Position numbers and translations under genes: made by a program. A stretch of DNA of 51,398 nt, taken from Salegentibacter maritimus. GTDB taxonomy: Bacteria > Bacteroidota > Bacteroidia > Flavobacteriales > Flavobacteriaceae. Numbering within the stretch: position 1 is the first letter of the stretch; each line of letters starts with the position of its first letter. Under the pieces are notes generated by a model, which saw only the letters and a program-made list of their open reading frames with translations, had not been told where the DNA came from and did not search any database. Positions 1 through 6,936 of this stretch are shown piece by piece. The stretch lies in NCBI RefSeq assembly GCF_016236915.1, contig NZ_JAEHOK010000023.1:1-51398 (forward strand), read 5' to 3'.

Positions 1-1340
1 GGGTCTGTAAATTAAACTCTGTCTGATGTTTCAATTCCTCTGGGGCTAGCCCCAGAGGAATTGGCGTTTATGTCCAGCGGTATCCGGTCTCCAAATTTAA
101 TATAAAATTGCTGAATCGTAAGGCTCCAATTATGCAAAGGAGCGGTCCATTTCTTCTCAATGTTTCGTGTGGCCAGGTAGACTAGCTTTAGCAGCGACAT
201 ATCAGTGGTGAAAGCACCCTTGGTTTTGGTAACTTTCCGGATTTGCCGATGGAAGCCCTCTACGGCATTAGTGGTGTAAATAATCTTCCTAATGGGTTCT
301 GTATACTCAAAATACTGGGATAGCTGTTCCCAGTTACGCTGCCAACTTTCAATAACTACAGGATATTTATTACCCCATTTCCCTTCCAGGTTCAATAGCT
401 CATCTTCGGCTACATCTTTAGTGACAGCCCTATAGACCTTTTTCAGGTCTTTCATAAACTCTTTTTGATCTTTAGAGGCAATATACTTCAATGAATTACG
501 GATTTGGTGTACAATACAAAGCTGAACCTGAGCCTTTGGATAAACGCTTAAGATGGCTTGTGTAAAGCCTTTGAGATTATCTGTACAGGCTATTAAGATA
601 TCCTGTAATCCACGGTTATGAAGGTCGGTTAAAACCTGTAGCCAGAAATTAGCACCTTCGCTCTCAGAGATATACATCCCCAGGATTTCCTTTTTCCCTT
701 CTTTGGTAATACCCAGGATGTTATAAAGTGCTTTGTGGGCAATCTTTCCATCCACTTTAACTTTATAATGCATGGCATCAAGCCAAACAATACAGTAAAG
801 GGGTTCTAAAGGACGACTTTGCCAGGCTTTGATATCAGGAATGATCTGATCGGTGATCTGGCTTAAAACCGTATGGGAAATATCGGTATCGTACATTTCT
901 TTGATATGACCCGAGATGTCACGGTAGCTCATTCCAAGTCCATAAAGACCGATAATTTTTTCTGAAAGATTATCAGCCAGAATCGTCTGTCGCTTTTTAA
1001 CCAGTTCCGGTTGGAAGCTACTTTGACGGTCTTCAGGGGTTTCAATGTCAAAAGAGCCAAAGCCACTTTTAAGCTTTTTCTTTCCCTTGCCATTGCGTTT
1101 ATTCCCTTTGGAGCGTTCATCACTACTTAGATGAGAGTCCATCTCTGCCTGAAGGGCCTTCTCAATAACGTTCTTGAGCATCGGTGCAAAAGCACCGTCT
1201 GCACCAAAAAGGCTTTTGCCTGACATGAACTGGTCAAGCACCTTTTTCTCGAATTCTTGTTGTTCTTTTGTTGCCATAATTCTGTATGAATGAAATTAAT
1301 AAATAATTCAATTCAGACAGAGTTTATTTTACACTCTCTC
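1..1340 (-). mobile_element. IS256-family insertion sequence, complete or nearly so
   Basis: The element holds one transposase gene read leftwards. Its ends form imperfect inverted repeats: bases 1-26 and the reverse complement of 1312-1338 share TAAACTCTGTCTGA plus most of the outer positions. Length (about 1.34 kb) and repeat size are normal for the family. The left flank is outside the window, so the target duplication cannot be checked. The element lies inside an older open frame (see 1324-1488). Confidence 0.93.
12..1277 (-). CDS. IS256-family transposase (Transposase_mut)
   Basis: This is a 421-residue DDE transposase that cuts and joins the ends of its own IS. The DDE triad is visible: D167 in the WLDAMH motif, D233 in ACTDNLKG, and E340 in TTNAVEGFHRQIRK. 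The family's CxxH pair (C254, H257, in LCIVHQIR) lies between the second D and the E. Length is full, there is no frameshift, and the ATG at 1277 leaves a short leader inside the right inverted repeat side. The gene fills almost the whole element. It appears intact, so the element may still be active. Confidence 0.96.
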   Translation of the reverse strand: MATKEQQEFEKKVLDQFMSGKSLFGADGAFAPMLKNVIEKALQAEMDSHLSSDERSKGNKRNGKGKKKLKSGFGSFDIETPEDRQSSFQPELVKKRQTILADNLSEKIIGLYGLGMSYRDISGHIKEMYDTDISHTVLSQITDQIIPDIKAWQSRPLEPLYCIVWLDAMHYKVKVDGKIAHKALYNILGITKEGKKEILGMYISESEGANFWLQVLTDLHNRGLQDILIACTDNLKGFTQAILSVYPKAQVQLCIVHQIRNSLKYIASKDQKEFMKDLKKVYRAVTKDVAEDELLNLEGKWGNKYPVVIESWQRNWEQLSQYFEYTEPIRKIIYTTNAVEGFHRQIRKVTKTKGAFTTDMSLLKLVYLATRNIEKKWTAPLHNWSLTIQQFYIKFGDRIPLDINANSSGASPRGIETSDRV

Positions 1341-1488
1341 TAAAGTAATAATAATCATTTTCTCTGCCTTCAAAAACCACCGGCGTGCCATGAAAATAAT
1401 TTTTTTGAGTAAAAATCTTTTTCTCGTCTTCGTTTGATAATTCTTGAATCTCTTCTTTATAAACTTCTTTTTCCAATTGAAATTTTAT
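1324..1488 (-). pseudogene. Remnant of an unknown gene cut by the IS256 element
   Basis: An open frame of about 54 codons reads leftwards and runs across the IS end, stopping inside the right inverted repeat at 1324-1326. The part outside the IS is charged at first (EKEVYKEEIQELSNEDEKK) and then contains FHGTPVVFEGREN. No ATG is present before the upstream stop at 1489-1491, so this is an internal piece or uses a rare start. The product is not recognised. The rest of the gene would lie left of the window. Confidence 0.35.
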
Positions 1489-1497
1489 TTAAAGCTT

Positions 1498-1624
1498 GAT
1501 ACCAACGTCTCGTATAAAAACAGTGCTGGTAAGCTTGATTGTCCTGCGGACAATCAGGCGCAGCAAGCGAGCAGGGAGTTTCGATTTGAGACGCATTTAA
1601 GCATCTTTTTATATTGTTAGCCGT
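1498..1624. repeat. attC-like imperfect palindrome (integron-cassette-type repeat)
   Basis: The segment starts with ACCAAC (1501-1506) and ends with GTTAGCC (1616-1622), the arrangement of attC outer boxes (RYYYAAC and GTTRRRY, here not perfect). Nested pairs fill it: CGTCTC (1506-1511) with GAGACG (1588-1593), ATAAAAACAGTGCT with AGCATCTTTTTAT (about 1514-1527 and 1600-1612), and a perfect apical hairpin GATTGTCC-TGC-GGACAATC (1537-1555). The stop codon of the acetyltransferase gene lies within the right boundary. From memory, similar palindromes border single genes in other Bacteroidota; this is not verified here. No integron integrase is in the window. Confidence 0.55.
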
Positions 1625-2462
1625 AGTTTTTTATTATTCTGTCTGAGTGGTTATATTGTTTTTTGAATCCAATTTTTTCCACCATTTTATTTGATGATAT
1701 ATTTTCTTTGGTGGTCATAAGAAAAACTTTAATTCTTTCTTTGTGGATTTTTTCTGTTACAAAAGAAAGTAAATGAATTCCATTTCCTTTAGCCCTAAAC
1801 TTTTTATCGATAAATATGGTTCCAATCATATTTAATTCTGGATGAAGAAAATTCATTATAGTACAAAACCCAACAATTTTTCCTTTAAGTTTCAATCTAT
1901 AAATTAATTTCCGAGAATGTAAACTTTCGACCATTGCAGTCGTGGTTTGTAGATCTTTGTCATTTTTACCATCATATTCTTCATGAAAGTATTTTTGATA
2001 AAGAATACTCAATTCTTTAATATCTTCTTGTTTAGATAAATCTACTTCCTTCGAAAATTTAGTTTTAAGCTTAAGAGAATTTAATGAATAGTAGTACCTT
2101 TCTTTAAAAGGTTCAAGTGAATAATCTAAATTGCTATTTGACAATTGTTCAATTATTTGAGTGTTTCCCGTGAAATGAAACCCATTTCCAAATTGACCAA
2201 AATCAATTTTGTTTTTAATGATTTTGGTATCACTATGAATTAAGTTATTACTGTTGAAAAGGTAATTGCCAGTTATCCAAAAACCTACACACCATCTATC
2301 CTCTATTTCATAAATCCAACAATCATAAAATTCAACATTATTCGAAAATACGCGACCAAATGCATTAATTATATTGTAGAAATTAAATTCATTATATCCG
2401 TCTAAGCTTTCGATATGATAAATAAAATTAGCATCTAAATTATTTGAATAATCTGTGAACAT
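1617..2462 (-). CDS. GNAT-family N-acetyltransferase with unknown N-terminal half
   Basis: The protein has 281 residues. The second half, about 150-275, matches the GNAT fold: a beta-strand stretch (KIVGFCTIMNF), a motif-A-like acetyl-CoA loop (KKFRAKGNGIHLL, an R..G.G variant), and the typical ending NKMVEKIGFKKQY. The first 140 residues are rich in aromatic residues and Asn and match nothing I know; they may bind the substrate, which is unknown. The gene stands alone. It is preceded by GTTAGCCGTA and ends in the mirror sequence TACGGCTAAC at the attC-like repeat, so it is best read as a mobile single-gene cassette. Its AT-rich, Asn/Lys-rich coding differs from the core genes. Confidence 0.75.
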   Translation of the reverse strand: MFTDYSNNLDANFIYHIESLDGYNEFNFYNIINAFGRVFSNNVEFYDCWIYEIEDRWCVGFWITGNYLFNSNNLIHSDTKIIKNKIDFGQFGNGFHFTGNTQIIEQLSNSNLDYSLEPFKERYYYSLNSLKLKTKFSKEVDLSKQEDIKELSILYQKYFHEEYDGKNDKDLQTTTAMVESLHSRKLIYRLKLKGKIVGFCTIMNFLHPELNMIGTIFIDKKFRAKGNGIHLLSFVTEKIHKERIKVFLMTTKENISSNKMVEKIGFKKQYNHSDRIIKNYG

Positions 2463-2473
2463 TTTATTTTTTA

Positions 2474-2505
2474 AATTACGGCTAACTTGTTATAATACTA
2501 TAAAA
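2474..2505. repeat. Half copy of the cassette boundary repeat
   Basis: TACGGCTAAC at about 2478-2487 mirrors GTTAGCCGTA at 1616-1625 on the other side of the acetyltransferase gene. It is followed by an AT-rich stretch resembling the arm of the attC-like palindrome. The rest of a full site is not seen, so it is a partial or diverged end. Confidence 0.45.
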
Positions 2506-2796
2506 TACAATTATTAAATAGTACCTGTATCGGGATAATAAGAGTTTTTCCAAATATAAGATAATCGAAAAACTTAATTATGTGGAAATCTGTAAATAAG
2601 GCTAGCAGTTGCAACCGCCTTTTAAAATAAAAAGCACTCTTTTGTAAATAATTGAGGTTAAGTCAATTGATGCATTAAAGTAAACAGATACAAAATAGTC
2701 TGTCTTCTTTTTGAAATGTGAATTTTTGATTTATAATTCTTTCTAAAGCTAGAGTTGGAAATACTCTACCAGCCCCATATCTACCATAACTAACCT
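2506..2796. other. Non-coding AT-rich stretch
   Basis: I see no plausible gene in this stretch between the cassette boundary and the hairpin at 2797-2865. It probably holds the left end of the integrated element, but I could not find a direct repeat shared with the integrase side. Confidence 0.4.
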
Positions 2797-2865
2797 GCGC
2801 CGGATCCTATGCTGTTTTTATAGCGTACGGGAAGTTAAGCGTAAAGTAAAAACAGCATAGGGGCG
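2797..2865. repeat. Strong 15-bp inverted repeat, possible oriT or element end
   Basis: CCTATGCTGTTTTTA (2806-2820) is a perfect inverted repeat of TAAAAACAGCATAGG (2847-2861), with a 26-base loop. The loop carries a direct repeat AGCGTA (2822-2827 and 2838-2843). Outside the arms, CGCC and GGCG can extend the stem past a bulge. It lies just beyond the 3' end of the mobilization-type gene. That position and shape would suit an origin of transfer, a recombination site or a terminator; the sequence alone does not decide. Confidence 0.5.
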
Positions 2866-2890
2866 TTATTCGATTTAGATAATAGGTCAC

Positions 2891-3466
2891 CTATTCCTCA
2901 TATCGTCTTTTAAGAATATCTAGTTCGGTAAAATTAATATCTATTTTATAGTACGGCTTCCCAAAGGTAGGTTCTACTTTAGTTATCCCGTTGATAATCT
3001 TTGAGATCATTTCTGAAAATTTCCTTCGATCCTTTTGTCGTGCATTTTTAAGCAAATTGTATTCCTCCTGCGAAACTTTTCCATCTTCCAGCTCCCATTC
3101 CTCCCTGGTCAATCTTCTAATGTTTGTTTCCTCCAGTGGTCTTGTTTTAGCCTCTATTTTTTCAGCTTTATCAAAAAGTCCTGCAAGCATATTATAGGTA
3201 GGCTTATGATATTTTTCTTCGTGCTCCCTGAGCAGGGCAACGATAAAATCCAATCGGCCAATTACATAATTATATAGCCCAATATAGTGCCTAAAAATTG
3301 GACTCCTGGGATGAATCTTTGTGACTTCAAAAAAGTCCATCATATCATCCAGGCTTTCCGAATGAGAGGGACCTATATTTTTCGAAAACTTACGAAATCG
3401 TGCTGCCGTGATGCGATTAATACTAATTGCAGAAAACAGGCTTTTTCTATCTTTATTTGTTTCCAT
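2891..3466 (-). CDS. BfmA/BtgA-type mobilization protein
   Basis: The protein has 191 residues. The N-terminal part (about 9-50: FSAISINRITAARFRKFSK followed by SHSESLDDMMDFFE) looks like the ribbon-helix-helix DNA-binding head of small Bacteroidota mobilization accessory proteins of the BfmA/BtgA group. The middle and C-terminal parts are helical and charged. Such proteins bind near oriT and help a relaxase. Here no relaxase follows; the DNA downstream is a hairpin and then an unrelated cassette. It is the last gene of the leftward element module. The assignment rests on recalled family resemblance. Confidence 0.65.
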   Translation of the reverse strand: METNKDRKSLFSAISINRITAARFRKFSKNIGPSHSESLDDMMDFFEVTKIHPRSPIFRHYIGLYNYVIGRLDFIVALLREHEEKYHKPTYNMLAGLFDKAEKIEAKTRPLEETNIRRLTREEWELEDGKVSQEEYNLLKNARQKDRRKFSEMISKIINGITKVEPTFGKPYYKIDINFTELDILKRRYEE

Positions 3467-3559
3467 TACAGTAATTTTTTTCTTTGCTGCTGGGCTTCTT
3501 CAGACCAAAGAGCTGGTTTTTGCTCCATCGATCATTTCATTAGGTATTTTTATTAATTT

Positions 3560-3586
3560 TTAAAACACTGAATAACAGTGTTTTAA
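3560..3586. repeat. Perfect 11-bp inverted repeat upstream of the mobilization gene
   Basis: TTAAAACACTG (3560-3570) and CAGTGTTTTAA (3576-3586) are perfect mirror arms around AATAA. It is about 95 bases upstream of the mobilization gene start. It could be an operator or a weak terminator for the genes to its right. Confidence 0.45.
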
Positions 3587-4120
3587 GTTAGAGGGTGGTT
3601 CCTAAGTATCCACTCTGTACAGTAGATTATTCCCCTGTTTACAGTAGCTAACGAATGATTCTAATTATTTATGCACCAGGGTTTTAAATATTAAAAACCA
3701 TAATTAATTGAATATCAGTAATTTAAAAATTGTAACCTTGCTTTAGCAGGTTACCCTCTTGCTATTCAAATTCCATCCACTCCGCTTCTGAAATTCCAAT
3801 AGCTTTTCCATATCATTAAATCACTAGAATCAAGTGCTTATTGATCAGCCCTGGAACTGCTTTAAAATTTTCTAAATTCCTCTTTAACTACTTTCCCCTT
3901 GATTCTTTTAGGGCTAAAATCTCTTGAGGAGGTAAGTCAAAAAAGTTAATAACTGTAATCTTATTTCCCTGATTCATTTTCTAGTTCTGAGCTTCTAAAA
4001 TCAGGCTATCAAACTCTTTTTTGGCTTACTTCCGGATCCTCTTTTTGGACGAACCTCTTTTTCCTAAGCTGTAGCTTTTGCGAAGGCGTGGAAAATGTGG
4101 TGAGGACTTTTTACTACCAA
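3587..4120 (-). other. Gene-poor, apparently degenerate stretch within the mobile element
   Basis: No intact gene is visible. On the minus strand a short frame starts at an ATG at 3975-3977 and stops at 3888-3890 (29 residues, including ITVINFFDLPPQEILALKES). Codon-like sequence then continues in shifting frames with several stops down to about 3760, as a decayed gene would. Other elements of this type carry mobilization or cargo genes here; which gene decayed cannot be said. Confidence 0.35.
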
Positions 4121-4786
4121 TCATTCTCGCCAGCTTTTCCCTTCCCATTTGATGATATTAAACATTTCCGGCAACCGGTCTCCAATATGATGTCCATACC
4201 GGGCGGATATAGCTGATGGATTTTCATTGGTAGTCACAAAAGTTTTTAATCTTCGCCGGTGTCTTTCATAAAGCAATTTTCCGATAATCTCTTCCCGGTT
4301 ATAAGCCTTGTTTTCTTTACCCACATCATCCAGGTACAGTTTTCCGTAATAATAATCTTCCAGTTTAAAATTGCTGTTTTTATTCTGTTGCGATTCGTAA
4401 TAACGTGTCAGTAAATGAACTGTCGAAATCTGAGGGAACCATAGTTGTGCACTTCGGGTCTGATCCAGAATTATTCTTCCAATGTGATGAATGGCATCAA
4501 AAAGCGTGGATTTTCCTACGCCGTAACCTCCATACACCAACAATCCTTTGTCGAGTCCTGGTTTATTTTTTATGATACCAAACTCATTAAAATTAGGCTG
4601 TTGTAGGAAATACCGGAAAATGCTGAACACTACGTGTTGGTTTTCTTGTGTTATTTCGAATTCGGGATACTGAGTGCGAAATAAACTCCAAAACACGTGT
4701 TTGCTAACCAGAGTTCGTTTAAAGTCAGGTTGCCTATTTTTTACAACTGACTTTGATAATATATATGGAAACTGGGTGCTAGTCAT
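4121..4786 (-). CDS. DnaC-like AAA+ ATPase, probable helicase loader
   Basis: This 221-residue protein has a Walker A motif GGYGVGKS (86-93), a Walker B KLYLDDVG (D153, D154), a TTNENP sensor-1-like segment near 185-190 and an arginine-finger-like GDRL (R204). These are the features of DnaC/IstB-type loaders that place the replicative helicase at an origin. The first 75 residues form a helical region that could contact the helicase or initiator. The gene start overlaps the end of the initiator-like gene by 8 bases, so the two are translated together, as lambda O and P are. Likely role: replication of the mobile element after excision or transfer. Confidence 0.8.
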   Translation of the reverse strand: MTSTQFPYILSKSVVKNRQPDFKRTLVSKHVFWSLFRTQYPEFEITQENQHVVFSIFRYFLQQPNFNEFGIIKNKPGLDKGLLVYGGYGVGKSTLFDAIHHIGRIILDQTRSAQLWFPQISTVHLLTRYYESQQNKNSNFKLEDYYYGKLYLDDVGKENKAYNREEIIGKLLYERHRRRLKTFVTTNENPSAISARYGHHIGDRLPEMFNIIKWEGKSWRE

Positions 4787-5597
4787 AACTCTGAATTTTA
4801 TGCTGAACCTGTAAGTCCATTGTTTTAAGTCTCATCGGCTTATTGCCCTGGGCGATCAGCTGTCCAATTTTCTCCCTGAGTTTATGGGTGCTTAGGATTA
4901 TTCCTTTCCAGAATTCTTCAGAACCATTTAGCAACTCATAAGCAAGCTGAAGTTGTTCTTCTGAAACACCATCTTTTTCCAGCATCAATCGAATTGGTGT
5001 CAAACAATCCTCGAATCCCGCCTGGTCTACTTTTTTTGTTGGTGCGCCTTTATTTTTTAAATTTTTTAAAAAGAGTTGCTGAAATTTAAATGCCCAGTTG
5101 AAATAGCCCAGATAGTTTTCTGGAATTTCAGATTTATCAACTTTTAGAAATTCTTTTTTATTTAAAGTTTTAAGGTTTTGTAGTTTAAGGTTTAATTGTT
5201 TATTTATACTCGCAATGCTTCGGACTTGCTTTGAGCATTGCTCAGACACTGCTGTGTGCAATGCTTTATGCAATGCTCTGTCCAATGCTTTAGGCGGTGC
5301 ATTGGTATTTTTTACCAAAGCAATAATGTTGGAGGTGTATTGGTTTTTGCTTTTCTGGACCCATTTAATAAATTCCCAGTCAACCAGGTCTTCAAGCGCC
5401 CGGATATAAGTTTTATAATTTTTAATTCCCAAAGCTTCCATAGCCAGATCAGTAGGGAAGCCAAATGTTTCTTTCCAACCTAACCTATTGCAACGTTCTA
5501 TGGCAAAAAAGTAAATAGCGGTATGTACGGGTTTAACTTTGTTGGGATGATTAAAACTGAAATCAAACCACGCCCTTGAAAATTCATATCCGTTCAT
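4779..5597 (-). CDS. Lambda-O-like replication initiator (winged-helix N-terminus)
   Basis: The protein has 272 residues. Residues about 1-90 look like the winged-helix domain of replisome-organiser proteins (phage O and DnaD-type), with the pattern YFFAIERCNRLGW, PTDLAMEALGI, KTYIRALEDLV. A low-complexity linker follows (about 95-130, with ALDRALHKALHTAV), then a helical C-terminal half (150-272) that may recruit the loader. The linker DNA carries repeated GCAATGCT-like words (see 5212-5305). The helicase-loader gene follows with an 8-base overlap. No close family name is recognised, so the initiator role is inferred from architecture and neighbours. Confidence 0.62.
   Translation of the reverse strand: MNGYEFSRAWFDFSFNHPNKVKPVHTAIYFFAIERCNRLGWKETFGFPTDLAMEALGIKNYKTYIRALEDLVDWEFIKWVQKSKNQYTSNIIALVKNTNAPPKALDRALHKALHTAVSEQCSKQVRSIASINKQLNLKLQNLKTLNKKEFLKVDKSEIPENYLGYFNWAFKFQQLFLKNLKNKGAPTKKVDQAGFEDCLTPIRLMLEKDGVSEEQLQLAYELLNGSEEFWKGIILSTHKLREKIGQLIAQGNKPMRLKTMDLQVQHKIQSYD
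5040..5211. other. AT-rich tract next to the iteron-like repeats, possible unwinding region
   Basis: This coding stretch is very rich in A and T, with runs such as TTTTTTAAATTTTTTAAAAA near 5050-5075. Repeated TTTAAGGTTT-like words occur near 5160-5200. It directly flanks the repeat cluster, as the AT-rich segment does in lambda-type origins. It is only a candidate. Confidence 0.35.
5212..5305. repeat. Cluster of six GCAATGCT-like repeats inside the initiator gene, possible iterons
   Basis: Plus-strand copies: GCAATGCT at 5212-5219, 5258-5265 and 5270-5277, and CCAATGCT at 5282-5289. Minus-strand copies: AGCATTGC at 5234-5241 and GCATTGG at 5299-5305. Three copies are spaced exactly 12 bases apart. 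In protein they read as AL-x-x repeats (ALDRALHKALHTAV). Iterons inside the initiator gene are the layout of the lambda origin within gene O. Confidence 0.5.
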
Positions 5598-5633
5598 AGG
5601 AATAAAATTTATAAGTGGATTGAAAAATCGATT

Positions 5634-5921
5634 TTAATGGATCGGGCTTAAATCTATAAGTGCCTGTTCAATTTCGCTTCGCTTATAATACACACGTCGT
5701 CCTAATCCATATGGTTTCAGTTTGCCCCGCTTGGTCCAGTGGTGTACAGTTGAAAGGTCAATTTTAAGCATTTTAGAAACTTCAGTCCTTGTGAGGTATT
5801 CTTCCGGTTCTTTTGGACGAAATTCTTGTTTAAGGATTTCAATTTCTTTCTTCACTCCAAGTAGAATAACGTTTACTAATTCCTCAGGAGTTGTCTGGTG
5901 TAGTTGGATAACTTTTTTCAT
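5634..5921 (-). CDS. Excisionase-like helix-turn-helix protein (HTH_17 type)
   Basis: This is a small 95-residue DNA-binding protein. Residues 42-90 form a MerR/excisionase-type winged helix: YLTRTEVSKMLKIDLSTVHHW, then a basic loop KRGKLKPYGLGRRVYYKRSEIEQAL. The first 40 residues are helical. In Bacteroidota elements such proteins sit beside integrase and RteC genes and act as directionality factors or regulators. It lies 36 bases upstream of the initiator gene in the same direction. A direct repeat in front of it (5966-5984) may be its binding site. Confidence 0.8.
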   Translation of the reverse strand: MKKVIQLHQTTPEELVNVILLGVKKEIEILKQEFRPKEPEEYLTRTEVSKMLKIDLSTVHHWTKRGKLKPYGLGRRVYYKRSEIEQALIDLSPIH

Positions 5922-5965
5922 TACATTGAGTTTTTTGGTTTACAATGCAAATCAATAAAATTTCA

Positions 5966-5984
5966 TGGCATACCATTGGCATAC
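5966..5984. promoter_or_regulatory. Direct repeat TGGCATAC x2, candidate binding site
   Basis: TGGCATAC occurs at 5966-5973 and again at 5977-5984, an 11-base step of about one helical turn. It lies 45 bases upstream of the excisionase-like gene. ATGGCATACCAT is also nearly palindromic. A site for the HTH protein itself or another element regulator is plausible. Confidence 0.4.
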
Positions 5985-6023
5985 TATGTCGTTAGTACGT
6001 CATAACTTTAACTTTTTCTTAAG

Positions 6024-6887
6024 TTAAGATCGGTTTATCCATTGTTTCAAATGGAATTCCAGCTCGTGAATTAAGGGTGTTAAGTCTGTGGAACGTTTTC
6101 TTATAGATTGAAGTTTTTCACGCTTGTCAAAAGGTAAATCTAATAGTTGCTGAAAAAAATCAAATACTTCTTTTTCGGATCCACCATTAATTTTTTTAGC
6201 CTGGATAAGTGCTTTAATTAACTCGGCCAGTTCGAGAGGAGTACCCAGCCATTTAATACGATTTTCCTCGCGGAAATCTTTCAATTCCCGCTCTTGTAAA
6301 ATACTATTTACTTTATAATGTTTATCAAGGCTGAGAATAGATTTTTTGAAATCTAAAGTGTCCTGTTGGGAATATTGTGGTAGCGGATTATGGAAGGTGA
6401 AAAATTCGGTGATAATATTATCCTTCTCTGGAAGATGAAATTCCTCCAGTTTATTATGAAAAGCTTGAATAAAATCATATTCAGCAAGTAGATGGGGTTG
6501 ACTTTGTATGGGTAAGCTCGGTAAATTTTTATCGACAGCTAAGACTCCTGTTATTTGCTGAACAATAGCTTCAAATAATAGGAAGTGGTATTTTTCTTTT
6601 GTCTGTAACGGTACTCCTTTATAGAGTAGAGGTCTTTTATAAGTAGTATTGAAATAGGCCTTGACCTGGTAAGGCATGACTTTATAATTATTGATGAAGA
6701 TTAGAATATCTTTATACAGGTCCCTCATAAAGATTTCCATATCGACCTTAAAATACCTTCCGTGGGCTTTCTTAAAATAAAAATCGTAAAATGCGGAATT
6801 GATATCGATTTCCAGGAATTGCTTTAAGGAACATAGCTTTAAAAATGGTAGCTGCAACTGGTTATATTCAATATTTTTCGGCTTCAT
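6024..6887 (-). CDS. RteC-domain protein, regulator of element transfer
   Basis: The protein has 287 residues. The C-terminal third resembles RteC: KWLGTPLELAELIKALIQ, then INGGSEKEVFDFFQQLLDLPF, and a Lys/Arg-rich segment (REKLQSIRKRSTDLTPLIHELE). The N-terminal part (FYDFYFKKAHGRYFK, RDLYKDILIFINNY) also fits. RteC of CTnDOT switches on excision genes; here the regulator lies 49 bases from the integrase gene and about 100 from the HTH gene, all in one direction. The exact function in this element is inferred. Confidence 0.78.
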   Translation of the reverse strand: MKPKNIEYNQLQLPFLKLCSLKQFLEIDINSAFYDFYFKKAHGRYFKVDMEIFMRDLYKDILIFINNYKVMPYQVKAYFNTTYKRPLLYKGVPLQTKEKYHFLLFEAIVQQITGVLAVDKNLPSLPIQSQPHLLAEYDFIQAFHNKLEEFHLPEKDNIITEFFTFHNPLPQYSQQDTLDFKKSILSLDKHYKVNSILQERELKDFREENRIKWLGTPLELAELIKALIQAKKINGGSEKEVFDFFQQLLDLPFDKREKLQSIRKRSTDLTPLIHELEFHLKQWINRS

Positions 6888-6936
6888 CTTTTAGATCGAT
6901 ATGATTGGATTCATTATAATTCCCATTTAACTAAAA

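Noticed and set aside
1617-2890. Acetyltransferase as an antitoxin/toxin or defence gene
   Set aside because: There is no partner gene; the 281-residue size and cassette setting do not fit TacT-type toxins.
3476-3556. Short minus-strand frames just upstream of the mobilization gene (for example a 20-residue one from 3528)
   Set aside because: Too short, no motif, and overlapping alternatives are equally open; probably leader sequence.
5212-5305. Repeat cluster as a CRISPR array
   Set aside because: Units are 7-8 bases, spaced 12-24 bases, in coding sequence and in both orientations; there are no spacers and no cas genes.
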